Of a stretch of 64,000 nt of DNA, positions 40,786 to 54,105 are shown in pieces. Made by a program: the position numbers and the translations under genes. Below the pieces are notes generated by a model. The model was not told where the DNA came from and did no database searches. It saw only the letters and a list, made by a program, of their open reading frames with translations. Position 1 is the stretch's first letter, and every line of letters begins with the position of its first letter. Origin of the DNA: DATFQE01 sp963739085 (GTDB lineage: Bacteria; Actinomycetota; Thermoleophilia; Gaiellales; Gaiellaceae). The stretch covers positions 1 to 64,000 of the forward strand of contig CAVTZA010000022.1 in NCBI GenBank assembly GCA_963739085.1, written 5' to 3'.

Positions 40786-43429
40786 CTAGGTGGCGCCGTT
40801 CTCGCGAGGGGCAACCCCGGCGAGGCGCTGGTAGAAGAACCCGGCGAGCAGGAGCACGGCGCCCACTGCGAGGAACGACAGCGCGCGCGTGACCGAGCTC
40901 AGCGTCCTGGAGGTCGTAGACGAAGATCTTGGCGAGGCTCACACCGAAGAGCGCGAAGCCGGCGAGCCGCAGCGTCGACGACGCACGCGTCAGTCCGAGG
41001 TAGAGCGCGACGAGGCCGATCGTCCCCCAGAAAGCGCTGACCGCCGTGTGGCCGCGCTGGAACGCGGTGGTCACGCTCCCGCCAAGCTCCTGCGAGAGAG
41101 CGAGCAGCCCGAGCGAGCCTGCGTACACCGCGAGCACGCCGGCGGCTCCGGCCCCATAGCGGCGAAGCTCGCGCTGCGCCTCGGCGAGAGTCGTGTCGAG
41201 CTCGTCGCGCGCGGGCGCCTCCCAGATCCGCCACGTCACGCCCACGAGCGCGCCGAGAGCGAGTAGGAGTGCGGGAACGCCGTCGGCGGGTGTCGTCGTC
41301 CGGGCCAGCAGGTCGGCGGGCGGAGCGAGCTCAGTCAGCGTGTAGCCGAGCGCGAGCCCGGCCAGCGTGTAGGCCCCGAGCTGCAGGCGCCGCTCCTTCG
41401 TCAGCTCGGCGAGGGCCGCGAGCACGACGGCTCCCACCGCCCACGCGGCGACGAGCTCGGTGTGCTCGAGCAGAAGCGGCGACGCGACGAGCGCAAGTGC
41501 GAGCGACGAGCCCCAGAGAGCCGTGGCGCGGGCCCGGTCGCGGAAGCGGGCGGCGGCGAGGCCCGCGAACGGCGCCGCGACGGCCAGGAGGCCGAAGCCT
41601 TCCTGGGTCGTCGTGTTCCCGATCGCCACCGCACCGGAGCCGGCCACCACGGCCGCCAGCGGCACGAGACCGACGCCGAGACGCGCGCGGCCGAGCATGC
41701 CCGCGGCAAGGATGGAGCCGCCGAGCGCGAGCGCGGCGATGCCCGCCTGGTCGGCGTCGAGCCGGAGGGCGTCGTTCACCGTCACCTTGACGAGCGCCGC
41801 CGCCAGCACCACGAGCCCGTAGCGCTCCGCAGCTTCAGGCGGCGGCCCGCGACGATCGCGGCCGCGGCGACGAGGCCCCAGAGCGCGGTGACCGCAACCT
41901 GGCCCCAGTCGAACGAAGCCCAGGCGACGCCCGCTTCGAGCAGCGCGAGCGAGGCTGCGTGGACGAGCAGCGTCGCGCCCGTGATCAGGCCTGCCGCCGG
42001 TACGGGCGAGAGCAGGTCCGACGAGCAGCTGCTGCCACGCGCCCGCCGCCGGCCGTGGCAGCTGCCAGCGGCGCGCGAAGTAGGCGACGCCGAGCGCGGC
42101 GACTCCGACGGCTGCCACCTGGAGCGCGTTCTCGGCCGGGTGCTCGGCGGAGGAGAACAGGCGGATCGGCGGCGCGTCGATGACCACCGCGTGCCCTACG
42201 GCGAGCACGAGGTAGCCGAGGGAGGCGAGCGCGTAGCGGGGCTCGGCGATGCGGTAGGAGAGCCACGCAAGCAGCGCGGCCTGCGCGCCCATCGCGACCG
42301 CGAGCGTTCCGCCGCCGAGCAGTGCTGCGGTCGCGACGGCGCCGACGGCCAGGCCGAGCCCTCCGAGCAGCGCCGAGAGGTCGCGATCTCGGCGGAACCA
42401 CGTCGCCGCGAGCGTCAGGTACGTCAGCGCCACGGAGGCGAGGGCGATTCCCTCCTTGTCGAGACCGTGGAGCTCGCCGCCGAAGAGCACACGGGCGGCC
42501 GTCCCCGAGAGCAGGGCGGAGGCCAGGACGAAGCTGATCGACAGCGACCGGTCACGGGCGTCGTAGCGGGCGAGCCCGGCACCGAGGACGAGCAGCCAGA
42601 CGAACGCGGTTGCGGCGACGACGGTCCGCGCGGTCTCATCCGTGTCGAGCACGAGCCAGGCCGCTTGAGGCACGACTGCGATCCCCGCCGCGGCGAGCAG
42701 GACGTCCCACCTCTGACGGATTGCCACGACGGCGGCAGCGGCGAACATGAGCCCCGCGAAGGTCGTGCCGAGCGCGGTGAGGCCGCCGTCGAGGACGGCC
42801 GCGACCGGCACGAGCGTCGCGCCGACAAGGCCGAGCGCCGCAACGATCTCGGACTTCCAGGCGAGCGAGATCGCGGTCCCGACGGCGGCAATGCCAGCCG
42901 CGACGGCGAGCGCGGCCAGGTCCGGCACGAGGTCGTAGAGTGCGGCGGCGGCAAGTAGCGTCGCGTAACCCCCGGCGATGCCCGCGCCGACGGCGGCGAG
43001 CGCCGAGTACAGCGCGCCGTAGCGATGCTTCATCACAAGGCCGCCCGCGAGCACGAGCAGCGAGGCGAGCGCCCCGAGGGCGACGCGCTCCTCCGGGCCG
43101 ATCCAGCCGCGGTTGACTGCGAGGACGAAGAAGAAGACGACGCCGAGGAGCGTCACGATCCCGCCGGCCCAGGCCAGCGCCCGGGCGCCGAGCAGCTCGG
43201 AGAGCTCGACGCGAGGCAGCTCGCGCTGCCAGACGGACGGCTCCCTGCGGCGCGGCGGGGTCGGCGTCCGAGGCGCCGTCGGTGCTGCCCGCTGCTGTGC
43301 GACGCGCGGGGTCGGGGGCGGTGTCGGAGCGGGGGCGCCGGCGACGACCTCTGCGCGGAGCTCATGGAGCTCACGCTCGAGGCCCTGCAGGCGCAGCTGG
43401 AGATCGTCGATGCGGTCGAGAACGGTCAT
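40786..43429 (-). CDS. DUF2339 multi-span membrane protein (three frameshifts)
   Basis: The gene encodes a coiled-coil head (DRIDDLQLRLQGLERELHEL), a Pro-rich linker and more than 20 membrane helices of DUF2339. The annotated-looking open frame contains an out-of-frame stretch between about 42020 and 41826. There the membrane helices continue in the adjacent frame (LLSPVPAAGLITGATLLVHA), so two opposite indels flank it. A third shift near 40908 removes the true end, which reads TRALSFLAVGAVLLLAGFFY and stops at 40786; the open frame otherwise runs to 40700. Its ATG overlaps the XRE gene stop. Function unknown; the family is proposed to work at the envelope. Confidence 0.75.
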
Positions 43430-43731
43430 GCCGTGTTCCTCCTCGGCGACTCCGGCCCGCCCCGCGCGCGCAAGTCGACGACGAGGTCGCAGTCGAGCGC
43501 CTCGGCGATCTTCAGGAGCGTGTCGATGCGCGGGGGCCGGCCGCCGGCTTCGAGCCGGGCGATCGCGGACTGGGTGGTGCCGGTCAGCTCGGCGAGCTGC
43601 CGTTGTGAGAGACCGAGCTCCTGGCGGCGGGCGGCGACGCGGTCGGCGATCTGCGAGAAGAACCAGCCGTTCTCGGCACCTGCGATCCGCTCCCGGAGCC
43701 GCTCGAATGCGCCTCGGTCCTGATATCTCAC
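43426..43731 (-). CDS. XRE-family helix-turn-helix regulator
   Basis: The 101-residue protein has an N-terminal helix (YQDRGAFERLRERIAG) and a classic XRE HTH (RRQELGLSQRQLAELTGTTQ, then AIARLEAGGRPPRIDTLLKIA). The C-terminal DCDLVVDLR resembles HigA-type antitoxins. No toxin gene precedes it. Its stop overlaps the DUF2339 start (ATGA), so it is coupled to that membrane protein gene and probably regulates it. The palindrome TGCTAT-G-ATAGCA sits right at the start region. Confidence 0.85.
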   Translation of the reverse strand: MRYQDRGAFERLRERIAGAENGWFFSQIADRVAARRQELGLSQRQLAELTGTTQSAIARLEAGGRPPRIDTLLKIAEALDCDLVVDLRARGGPESPRRNTA

Positions 43732-43734
43732 GCT

Positions 43735-43747
43735 TGCTATGATAGCA
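43735..43747 (-). promoter_or_regulatory. XRE operator (TGCTAT-G-ATAGCA)
   Basis: A perfect 6-1-6 palindrome begins 4 bases upstream of the XRE start codon, and a half-site-like CGCTATG follows at 43752. The A/T content stands out here. It is a likely autoregulatory site and also lies 65 bases before aconitase. Confidence 0.7.
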
Positions 43748-43798
43748 GGGTCGCTATGTAGGTCAAGAGGGCGTCGTCGGAGCGCGGCTCTGACCCGA

Positions 43799-43804
43799 TA
43801 GCCT
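43799..43804 (+). promoter_or_regulatory. Putative -10 box of the aconitase gene (TAGCCT)
   Basis: TAGCCT ends 7 bases before the ATG at 43812, with no Shine-Dalgarno sequence. Confidence 0.35.
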
Positions 43805-43811
43805 GCGTCGT

Positions 43812-46592
<2,781 letters not shown>

Positions 46593-46602
46593 GACCCTCC
46601 GA

Positions 46603-47166
46603 ATGGCCGAGGCCACTCAGCGCGAGCGCATGCTCGCCGGTGAGCTCTACCTCGCCTCCGACCCCGAGCTCGTGGCGGCGCGCCGGCTGGCCCGCGAGCT
46701 GACGCAGCGCTACAACGGGTTGCCTCCGGGTGCTGCCGCCGACGAATGGCGCGCGCTGCTCGGCGAGCTGATCGGCGAGCTCGGCGATGACGTCTGGCTG
46801 GAGCCGCCGTTCCACTGCGACTACGGCTCGAACATCGCGCTCGGCGACGGCGTCTACTTCAACTTCGGCTGCATCGTCCTCGACTGCGCACGCGTCGAAG
46901 TGGGGTCGCTGACGAAGCTCGGGCCGGCGGTGCAGCTGTGCGCGGCGACGCATCCGGTCGATCCCCAGGAGCGCGCGACGGGCTGGGAGCTGGCGCAGCC
47001 GATCGTCGTCGGGCGGAACGTCTGGATCGGCGGCGGCGCGATCGTCGGCCCGGGCGTGACGATCGGCGACGACGCGGTCATCGGCGCCGGCAGCGTCGTC
47101 GTGAAGGACATCCCGGCGCGAGTCGTGGCGGCGGGCTCGCCCTGCCGGGTCATCCGCGAGCTGTAG
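46603..47166 (+). CDS. Maltose/galactoside O-acetyltransferase family protein (LbH hexapeptide)
   Basis: The 187-residue protein has the Maa/NodL/LacA layout: an N-terminal helical cap (REREMLAGELYLASDPELV-like pattern), then left-handed beta-helix hexapeptides (NIALGDGVYFNFGCIVLD, then IGGGAIVGPGVTIGDDAVIG, AGSVVVKDIP). CAATHPVDP holds the catalytic His. It should transfer acetyl from acetyl-CoA to a sugar hydroxyl. It begins 11 bases after aconitase and may share its transcript. A hairpin follows the stop. Confidence 0.9.
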   Translation: MAEATQRERMLAGELYLASDPELVAARRLARELTQRYNGLPPGAAADEWRALLGELIGELGDDVWLEPPFHCDYGSNIALGDGVYFNFGCIVLDCARVEVGSLTKLGPAVQLCAATHPVDPQERATGWELAQPIVVGRNVWIGGGAIVGPGVTIGDDAVIGAGSVVVKDIPARVVAAGSPCRVIREL

Positions 47167-47185
47167 CGTGTCTCCGGGGGCGCAT

Positions 47186-47205
47186 GGGAAACCTCCCGGT
47201 TTCCC
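47186..47205 (+). terminator. Hairpin after the acetyltransferase gene
   Basis: GGGAAACC pairs with GGTTTCCC across TCCC, 20 bases past the stop codon. It is a probable terminator, though it also lies inside a repeat-like segment. Confidence 0.55.
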
Positions 47206-47248
47206 CAGACCCCTTCCCCGGTCCGCTTCGCGGCCAGGCGCTAGCGCC

Positions 47249-47267
47249 GGGTCTGACCCCAGACACG
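47249..47267 (+). repeat. REP-like repeat GGGTCTGACCCCAGACACG, copy 1
   Basis: A 19-base sequence is repeated exactly at 47353. It contains overlapping inverted repeats (GGGTC-T-GACCC and GTCTG-ACCC-CAGAC). A partial, inverted relative (CGTGTCT then CGGGG) stands at 47167. Confidence 0.6.
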
Positions 47268-47352
47268 CCCTTCCGGGCCGTGGCAGGTCCCGCCATAACG
47301 CACACGAACGCTGATCCACCGCGACGCGGCCTCGCCTTTTGGGCCACGTCGA

Positions 47353-47371
47353 GGGTCTGACCCCAGACACG
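47353..47371 (+). repeat. REP-like repeat GGGTCTGACCCCAGACACG, copy 2
   Basis: Identical to the copy at 47249, 104 bases away, just before the converging HxlR gene. No transposase is present in the window. Confidence 0.6.
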
Positions 47372-47404
47372 GCTCAGCCGGACGCTGGTCTACGCCGACG
47401 GCGT

Positions 47405-47696
47405 CTAGGCGAGCTGGGACAGCGCCCGCACGACCGAGCCGAACTCCCGGCCCTTCCGCGTCAGGCGGTACTCGACCCGGGGCGGCCGGGCGTCGATCAC
47501 CATGCGGTCGAGGAGTCCGGCTTCCTCCAGCTCGCTCAGCCGCTGGGCGAGCGTCCGCGGCGGTACCTCACCCAGGATCTGCTTGAACTCGTTGAAGCGG
47601 AGCGCGCCCGAGTGCGCCGCATAGAGCACCGACAGGAGCCAGCGACGCTCGAGGAGGCCCGCCGCCCGGCGGACCTCCTCGGGCATCGGCTCGCAC

Positions 47697-47713
<17 letters not shown>
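47405..47713 (-). CDS. HxlR-family transcriptional regulator
   Basis: The 102-residue protein has the HxlR winged helix (ERRWLLSVLYAAHSGALRFN, then PPRTLAQRLSELEEAGLLDR and RVEYRLTRKGREF). The N-terminal CRKC could bind metal or sense redox, as Cys residues do in some HxlR/HypR relatives, but that is inference. The start overlaps the 3' end of lon by 17 bases on the same strand. An alternative ATG lies at codon 10, after lon. It may read through from lon. Confidence 0.85.
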
Positions 47714-49988
<2,275 letters not shown>

Positions 49989-50075
49989 AGCCTCATCTCC
50001 ATTCAACAAGGGTAGTAACTACAAAAACGGTACCTACTACATGGAGGTCTCGGCAAACGCCGGCTGGGGCGTGGA

Positions 50076-51284
50076 TCAGTCGCCGGAGAACGCGAGCGGC
50101 AGCGAGCTGTAGCCGTCGTTCTCGTCGAAGACGAACGGCTCGGCGAGGCGGGGCATCCGCCTGAACGCCTCGAACGACGGCTTGCGCTGTCCCGTGACGC
50201 TGAGCAGGCCCGACTGCCAGCCGTCGAGGCGATCCTCGTCGCGGAGCAGGAACCAGAGCAGCATGTCGATGCGCGGGTTGGCGCGGGCGATCTTGTACGC
50301 CTGGGCGAGGTACGTCGCCTGCTGGGCCCACGTGACGCCGAACGCGAGATCGGGGGGCCTCGTCTGGTAGCCGTACTCCGTCAGCCAGATGCGCTTCGGG
50401 CCGTAGAGGAGGGTGACCTCCTTGATCAGCCGGTCGATGTTCCCGAGCGTGACCGCGGTGCGCGCCTTCGGGGGCGTGCTCGGGGTCTCGCGCGGCGCGC
50501 CGTAGTACGGCTGGTGCGCGTAGGCGTCGAAGTCGCGTACGCCGTAGCGCTTCATCGCACGCAGGAACGCGAGCGGCGAGACCGACGGCCGCCGTTGCTT
50601 CGGCGCGTTGTTCCCGCGGGGAGCGGTGACGCCGCAGGCGACCTTCTGGGCGGTGAGGGCCGTGACGTGGACGCCGTCATAGATGGCGTTGCAGATCCGC
50701 GCGTAGTCCTTCGCGCTCTGGATCTGCCACTTGCCCTTGACCTTGCGGAACTGCGGCACGAGACCGAGGTTCAAGTTCGGCTCGTTCCAGGCGATCCACA
50801 GGCGGACCGGCGGCATCAGGCGGTCGTCCTCACTGCGCTGCCACGTGCCGCTGTAGCGGGCGGCCGCGGCATACGCGAACTTCTCCAGGTGCACCATGTT
50901 GTCGGGCGGGCGGTTGCGGCCCCGGCCTCGATTGGCCCACTCGGGAGTGCCGAAGATCGAGAAAGCGATGCGGATGCGCAGGCGCGCCGCGTTGAGGACG
51001 ACGCGGTCGTACCGCCGCCAGTCGTAGGCGGGATCGCCGGGATCGGCGCCGTTGAGAGGCTTTCGCCGGGCGACGCCGAGTGGCCCGCCCCAGTAGAGGT
51101 TCACGCGCAGCACTTCCGGGTGCAGCTGCCCGAGCGTGCTGAAGAACTTCGGGTCGGAGTTCAGCGCCGCCGCGTGGTCGGTGAGCCCGACCTGGAGGTA
51201 GCGCGAACCGGACGCGGCCCCGGGCGCGAGCGCGGCGAGAGAGGCGAGGACGGCGAGGAGCAGGGGGGCCCGCAGCAGCGACAT
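50076..51284 (-). CDS. Secreted clan GH-A glycosidase-like protein
   Basis: The 402-residue protein has a signal peptide (LLLAVLASLAALAPGAASG) and a (beta/alpha)8-type sequence. VRLWIAWNEPNLNLG carries the NE of the acid/base pair in clan GH-A, and KRIWLTEYGYQTRPPD carries the nucleophile Glu. FSIFGTPEWANRGRG and DAYAHQPYYGAP fit the barrel. The substrate is unknown; GH39-like or GH5-like enzymes act on plant or bacterial polysaccharides. It diverges from the FIST gene. Confidence 0.8.
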   Translation of the reverse strand: MSLLRAPLLLAVLASLAALAPGAASGSRYLQVGLTDHAAALNSDPKFFSTLGQLHPEVLRVNLYWGGPLGVARRKPLNGADPGDPAYDWRRYDRVVLNAARLRIRIAFSIFGTPEWANRGRGRNRPPDNMVHLEKFAYAAAARYSGTWQRSEDDRLMPPVRLWIAWNEPNLNLGLVPQFRKVKGKWQIQSAKDYARICNAIYDGVHVTALTAQKVACGVTAPRGNNAPKQRRPSVSPLAFLRAMKRYGVRDFDAYAHQPYYGAPRETPSTPPKARTAVTLGNIDRLIKEVTLLYGPKRIWLTEYGYQTRPPDLAFGVTWAQQATYLAQAYKIARANPRIDMLLWFLLRDEDRLDGWQSGLLSVTGQRKPSFEAFRRMPRLAEPFVFDENDGYSSLPLAFSGD

Positions 51285-51369
51285 GTATCTGGCTTCGGAT
51301 GGTACGGGGGATTCCTCGAATGAAAAAGGGCTGCTAACGAACTTCTTACGGGGTCGACCGGCGCGTGCC

Positions 51370-51375
51370 TACACT
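51370..51375 (+). promoter_or_regulatory. Putative -10 box of the FIST gene (TACACT)
   Basis: TACACT ends 6 bases before the ATG. There is no ribosome binding site, which suggests a leaderless transcript. Confidence 0.5.
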
Positions 51376-51381
51376 GGACCG

Positions 51382-52554
51382 ATGGAGCGGCGCACGGCCA
51401 CGAGCCGGATCGCGACCGGGCTCTCGACGGCTCCGGCCGCCGAGGACGCTGCGGTCGAGGCCGTGCGGCAGGTCCGCGCGACACTCGACGGCTCGGCTCC
51501 CGAGCTGGTCTTCCTCTTTGTCTCGGCCTCGCATCTGGCCGAGGTCGAGATCGCGGCCGCAGTCGTCCGCGAAGAGCTCGGGGCGGGCGCGCTGCTCGGT
51601 TGTGTCGCGGAGGGCGTCGTCGGCGGGATGCGCGAGCTGGAGGGCGGCTCCGGCCTGGCCCTCTGGGCCGGCGCGTTACCCGGGGCCCGGATCGAGACCT
51701 TCCACCTCGAGGCGATTCCCGCTGAGGAAGGGCTCGCCGTGTCCGGCTTCCCGGACTTCGACGAGGAGCCCTCGCTCGTGACGATGCTCGTCGACCCGTT
51801 CACGTTCCCGGCCGGGTCGTTCCTGCGCCTGCTGAACGAGGAGCACGCGGGACTGCCAGTCGTGGGCGGCATCGCGGCAGGGGCCGGGTCGCCCGGAGCG
51901 CAGGTCCTGATCGTCGACGACGAGCATCACGCGGCCGGCGTGGTCGGCGCCGCCGTCTCGGGCATACCCGTCCGGACGATCGTCTCGCAGGGCTGCGCGC
52001 CGATCGGACGCGACGCCGTCGTCACCCACGCAGAGGGCAACGTGGTCTTCGAGCTCGCAGGCGAGCCGGCGCTCGAGCGGCTGAAGGCAGATCTCGCGTC
52101 GCTGCCGCCGGAGCGGTTGCGGCAGGCTGCCAACGGCCTGCTGGTCGGGCTCGTCATCGACGAGAATCGCTCGGACTACGGGCGTGGCGACTACCTCGTT
52201 CGCGCGCTGCTGGGCGCCGACGAGGACTCGGGCGCGATCGCCGTCGGCGACGAGGTGAGGGTCGGCCAGACGCTGCGCTTCCACGTCCGCGACGCAGCCT
52301 CGGCCGACGAGGACCTGCGCGTGTCGCTGGCCGAAGGACTGGCGGGCGAGACGGCGACCGGCGCATTGCTCTTCACCTGCAACGGCCGTGGCTCGAACAT
52401 GTTCGACGAGCCCGACCACGACGCCCGCATCGTTGCCCAGGCGGTCGGCTCGCCGTCGCTGGCCGGCTTCTTCTGCGGCGGCGAGATCGGTCCGGTGGGC
52501 GGCCGGGCCTTCCTGCACGGCTTCACCGCGACGACCGCGGTCTTCCTCGCGTAG
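51382..52554 (+). CDS. FIST-domain signal sensor protein
   Basis: The 390-residue protein has a FIST N domain (LVFLFVSASHLAEVEIAAAV, then LLGCVAEGVVGG and PVVGGIAAGAGSPGAQVL) and a FIST C domain (LLVGLVIDENRSDYGRGDYL, then GALLFTCNGRGSNMF and FFCGGEIGPVGGRAFLHGFT). FIST proteins are thought to sense amino acids or other small ligands and are often partnered with methyl-accepting or GGDEF modules; none is linked here. The protein appears soluble. It sits alone between the glycosidase-like gene and a long non-coding stretch. Confidence 0.88.
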   Translation: MERRTATSRIATGLSTAPAAEDAAVEAVRQVRATLDGSAPELVFLFVSASHLAEVEIAAAVVREELGAGALLGCVAEGVVGGMRELEGGSGLALWAGALPGARIETFHLEAIPAEEGLAVSGFPDFDEEPSLVTMLVDPFTFPAGSFLRLLNEEHAGLPVVGGIAAGAGSPGAQVLIVDDEHHAAGVVGAAVSGIPVRTIVSQGCAPIGRDAVVTHAEGNVVFELAGEPALERLKADLASLPPERLRQAANGLLVGLVIDENRSDYGRGDYLVRALLGADEDSGAIAVGDEVRVGQTLRFHVRDAASADEDLRVSLAEGLAGETATGALLFTCNGRGSNMFDEPDHDARIVAQAVGSPSLAGFFCGGEIGPVGGRAFLHGFTATTAVFLA

Positions 52555-52647
52555 AAGCCATAGGACGCGGAAGGCGGCTCGAGCGGGCCCTTATCTCTGC
52601 CCAGACGCCGGCGCGGGCGCAGACGGCGAGGCGGCGATCCGGAGATC

Positions 52648-52678
52648 GTGTGCCGAAAGCGTGTCTCTTGATCCACAC
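52648..52678 (+). repeat. 31-base GTGTG...CACAC repeat, copy 1
   Basis: GTGTGCCGA opens both copies and CCACAC closes both. Each copy's ends are inverted repeats of one another. Spacing between copy starts is 93 bases. Confidence 0.45.
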
Positions 52679-52699
52679 GCGCCCCGGATGGCCATGTCC

Positions 52700-52714
52700 A
52701 GGGGCCTGGCCCCT
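52700..52714 (+). terminator. Short perfect hairpin
   Basis: AGGGGCC-T-GGCCCCT lies 145 bases past the FIST stop and between the two 31-base repeats. It may terminate the FIST transcript or be part of the repeat unit. Confidence 0.35.
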
Positions 52715-52740
52715 CGCTACGGCCGATTGGGCCATGGCGT

Positions 52741-52771
52741 GTGTGCCGAGAGTGTGACGATTCGCCCACAC
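52741..52771 (+). repeat. 31-base GTGTG...CACAC repeat, copy 2
   Basis: Second copy, 23 of 31 positions matching copy 1, with the ends GTGTGCC and CCACAC preserved. Confidence 0.45.
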
Positions 52772-52831
52772 ACACGGCCGGGCCCGACGGTTCCGGTAGA
52801 CGATGTTCCGAGAGCGGCTGCCGAGGGCGCT

Positions 52832-53056
52832 GTGAAGACAGGTCCGACGCGGTTCGCGCGGCCTGCGGACCGAGTCGGGAAAGGAAGACGGGAAGGCCGG
52901 CGCCGGGGGCCCAGGCCCCGGCGTGTAGCGCAGGCTCCGAGGACTACGCCCTGGCGGTTCTCCGGCAAGCGCGGCGCCAAGGCCGTGCTCGAGCTTCCGG
53001 CCGGGGAGTGCGAGCGCCGTGGCCTCGCGGTCGGCGACCGCGTCCGCTTCGCGTAG
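52832..53056 (+). CDS. Possible small basic protein
   Basis: A GTG-started frame of 74 codons is very basic at its N-terminus and ends WRFSGKRGAKAVLELPAGEC and then ERRGLAVGDRVRF, which looks protein-like (an AbrB-like or SH3-like strand pattern). It has no good ribosome binding site and no recognised family. Coding status is uncertain. Confidence 0.3.
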   Translation: MKTGPTRFARPADRVGKGRREGRRRGPRPRRVAQAPRTTPWRFSGKRGAKAVLELPAGECERRGLAVGDRVRFA

Positions 53057-53260
53057 GAGGGCTTGGCGAAAGAACGGCTGTGCCGCCGGGCCGCGCTGCT
53101 CGCCCCGAGGCCGCGTCCTCGGTCGCGCCCACGCTACGCGTCCCAGCTACACGGACGCTCCCTGCGTCCTTGCCTCGGAACGACCATCGCACCCCGGCAA
53201 CGAGCGATATTCCGCCAAACCCTCCTAAAGCGAATATCGCGCGAAAACCTGAAAAGGGCC

Positions 53261-53289
53261 TTGACCTTTCGGCCCGTTTCCTCTAGCTT
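53261..53289 (+). promoter_or_regulatory. Sigma-70-type promoter of the MacB-like exporter operon
   Basis: TTGACC (53261-53266) and TAGCTT (53284-53289) are 17 bases apart, the optimum spacing, and lie 46 bases before the ABC gene start. This is the clearest promoter in the window. Confidence 0.75.
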
Positions 53290-53296
53290 GGCCAGC

Positions 53297-53310
53297 TTAG
53301 TACGTACTAA
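53297..53310 (+). promoter_or_regulatory. Palindromic operator TTAGTACGTACTAA
   Basis: A perfect 14-base palindrome starts 7 bases after the -10 box and so covers the transcription start. A TetR-type repressor dimer is the most likely binder. No tetR gene lies in the window, so the regulator is elsewhere. Confidence 0.75.
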
Positions 53311-53334
53311 CTTGGCGAAGAAGAGAGGATCCCA

Positions 53335-54105
53335 ATGGAGTTCGCAGTCCCTGCCGCTCACGCCGTGGAGGCCGAGGCCACAGGCCCGGTCCTCTCGGCG
53401 GTCGAGCTGACCCGCCGCTACGGCGAGGGGGAGACTGCCGTCGACGCGCTGCGGGGGATCTCACTGGAGATCCAGCCCGGGCAGCTGACGGCGATCATGG
53501 GCCCGTCGGGCTCGGGCAAGTCGACCCTGATGCACATCCTGGCCGCGCTCGACCGGCCGACGAGCGGCTACGTCACGATCGCCGGCACCCGGCTCGGACA
53601 GCTGTCCGACAACGAGGTCACGCGCATCCGCCGCAAGCACATCGGCTTCGTCTTCCAGTTCTTCAACCTGCTGCCGATGCTCACGGCGGAGGAGAACGTC
53701 CTCCTGCCGCTGACGATTGCCGGGCGTAAGCCCGATGCCGGCGAGTTCGCGGAGCTGATGAAGCGCGTCGGCCTCGACGACCGGCTCTCGCACCGGCCCT
53801 CGGAGCTCTCCGGCGGCCAGCAGCAGCGCGTCGCGATCGCGCGGGCGCTCGTCTCGAGGCCGACCGTCGTCTTCGCGGACGAGCCGACCGGCAACCTCGA
53901 CTCCAAGACGGGCGGTGAGATCCTCGAGCTGCTGCAGGAGTCGGTGCGCGGCTTCGGCCAGACGATGGTGATGGTCACGCACGAGGCGCGGGCCGCCGCG
54001 ATCGCCGACCGCGTCCTGTTCCTGGCCGACGGACTGATCGTCAAGGAGCTCGGGCGCTCCAACGAGCACGACATCCTCCAGACGATGGAGGAGGTCCGCA
54101 CTTGA
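53335..54105 (+). CDS. ABC transporter ATP-binding protein, MacB/LolD type
   Basis: The 256-residue ATPase has Walker A IMGPSGSGKSTLMHIL, the Q-loop FVFQFFNLLPML, the signature LSGGQQQRVAIARAL, Walker B VVFADEPTGNLDS and the H-loop MVTHEARAAA. The NLDSKTGGEILELL segment and size put it in the MacB/LolD/SalX group, which powers mechanotransmission exporters. Its stop overlaps the permease start as TTGA. It is controlled by the promoter and palindrome at 53261-53310. Confidence 0.95.
   Translation: MEFAVPAAHAVEAEATGPVLSAVELTRRYGEGETAVDALRGISLEIQPGQLTAIMGPSGSGKSTLMHILAALDRPTSGYVTIAGTRLGQLSDNEVTRIRRKHIGFVFQFFNLLPMLTAEENVLLPLTIAGRKPDAGEFAELMKRVGLDDRLSHRPSELSGGQQQRVAIARALVSRPTVVFADEPTGNLDSKTGGEILELLQESVRGFGQTMVMVTHEARAAAIADRVLFLADGLIVKELGRSNEHDILQTMEEVRT

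Larger units (their letters stand above)
52555..53260. other. Long intergenic stretch with repeats
   Basis: About 700 bases. Two related 31-base sequences (52648-52678 and 52741-52771, 23 of 31 positions alike) have GTGTG at the left and CACAC at the right end. Between them is a perfect AGGGGCC-T-GGCCCCT hairpin (52700-52714). A weak small frame (52832-53056) lies further right. The right end holds the exporter promoter. No RNA gene is recognisable. Confidence 0.5.
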
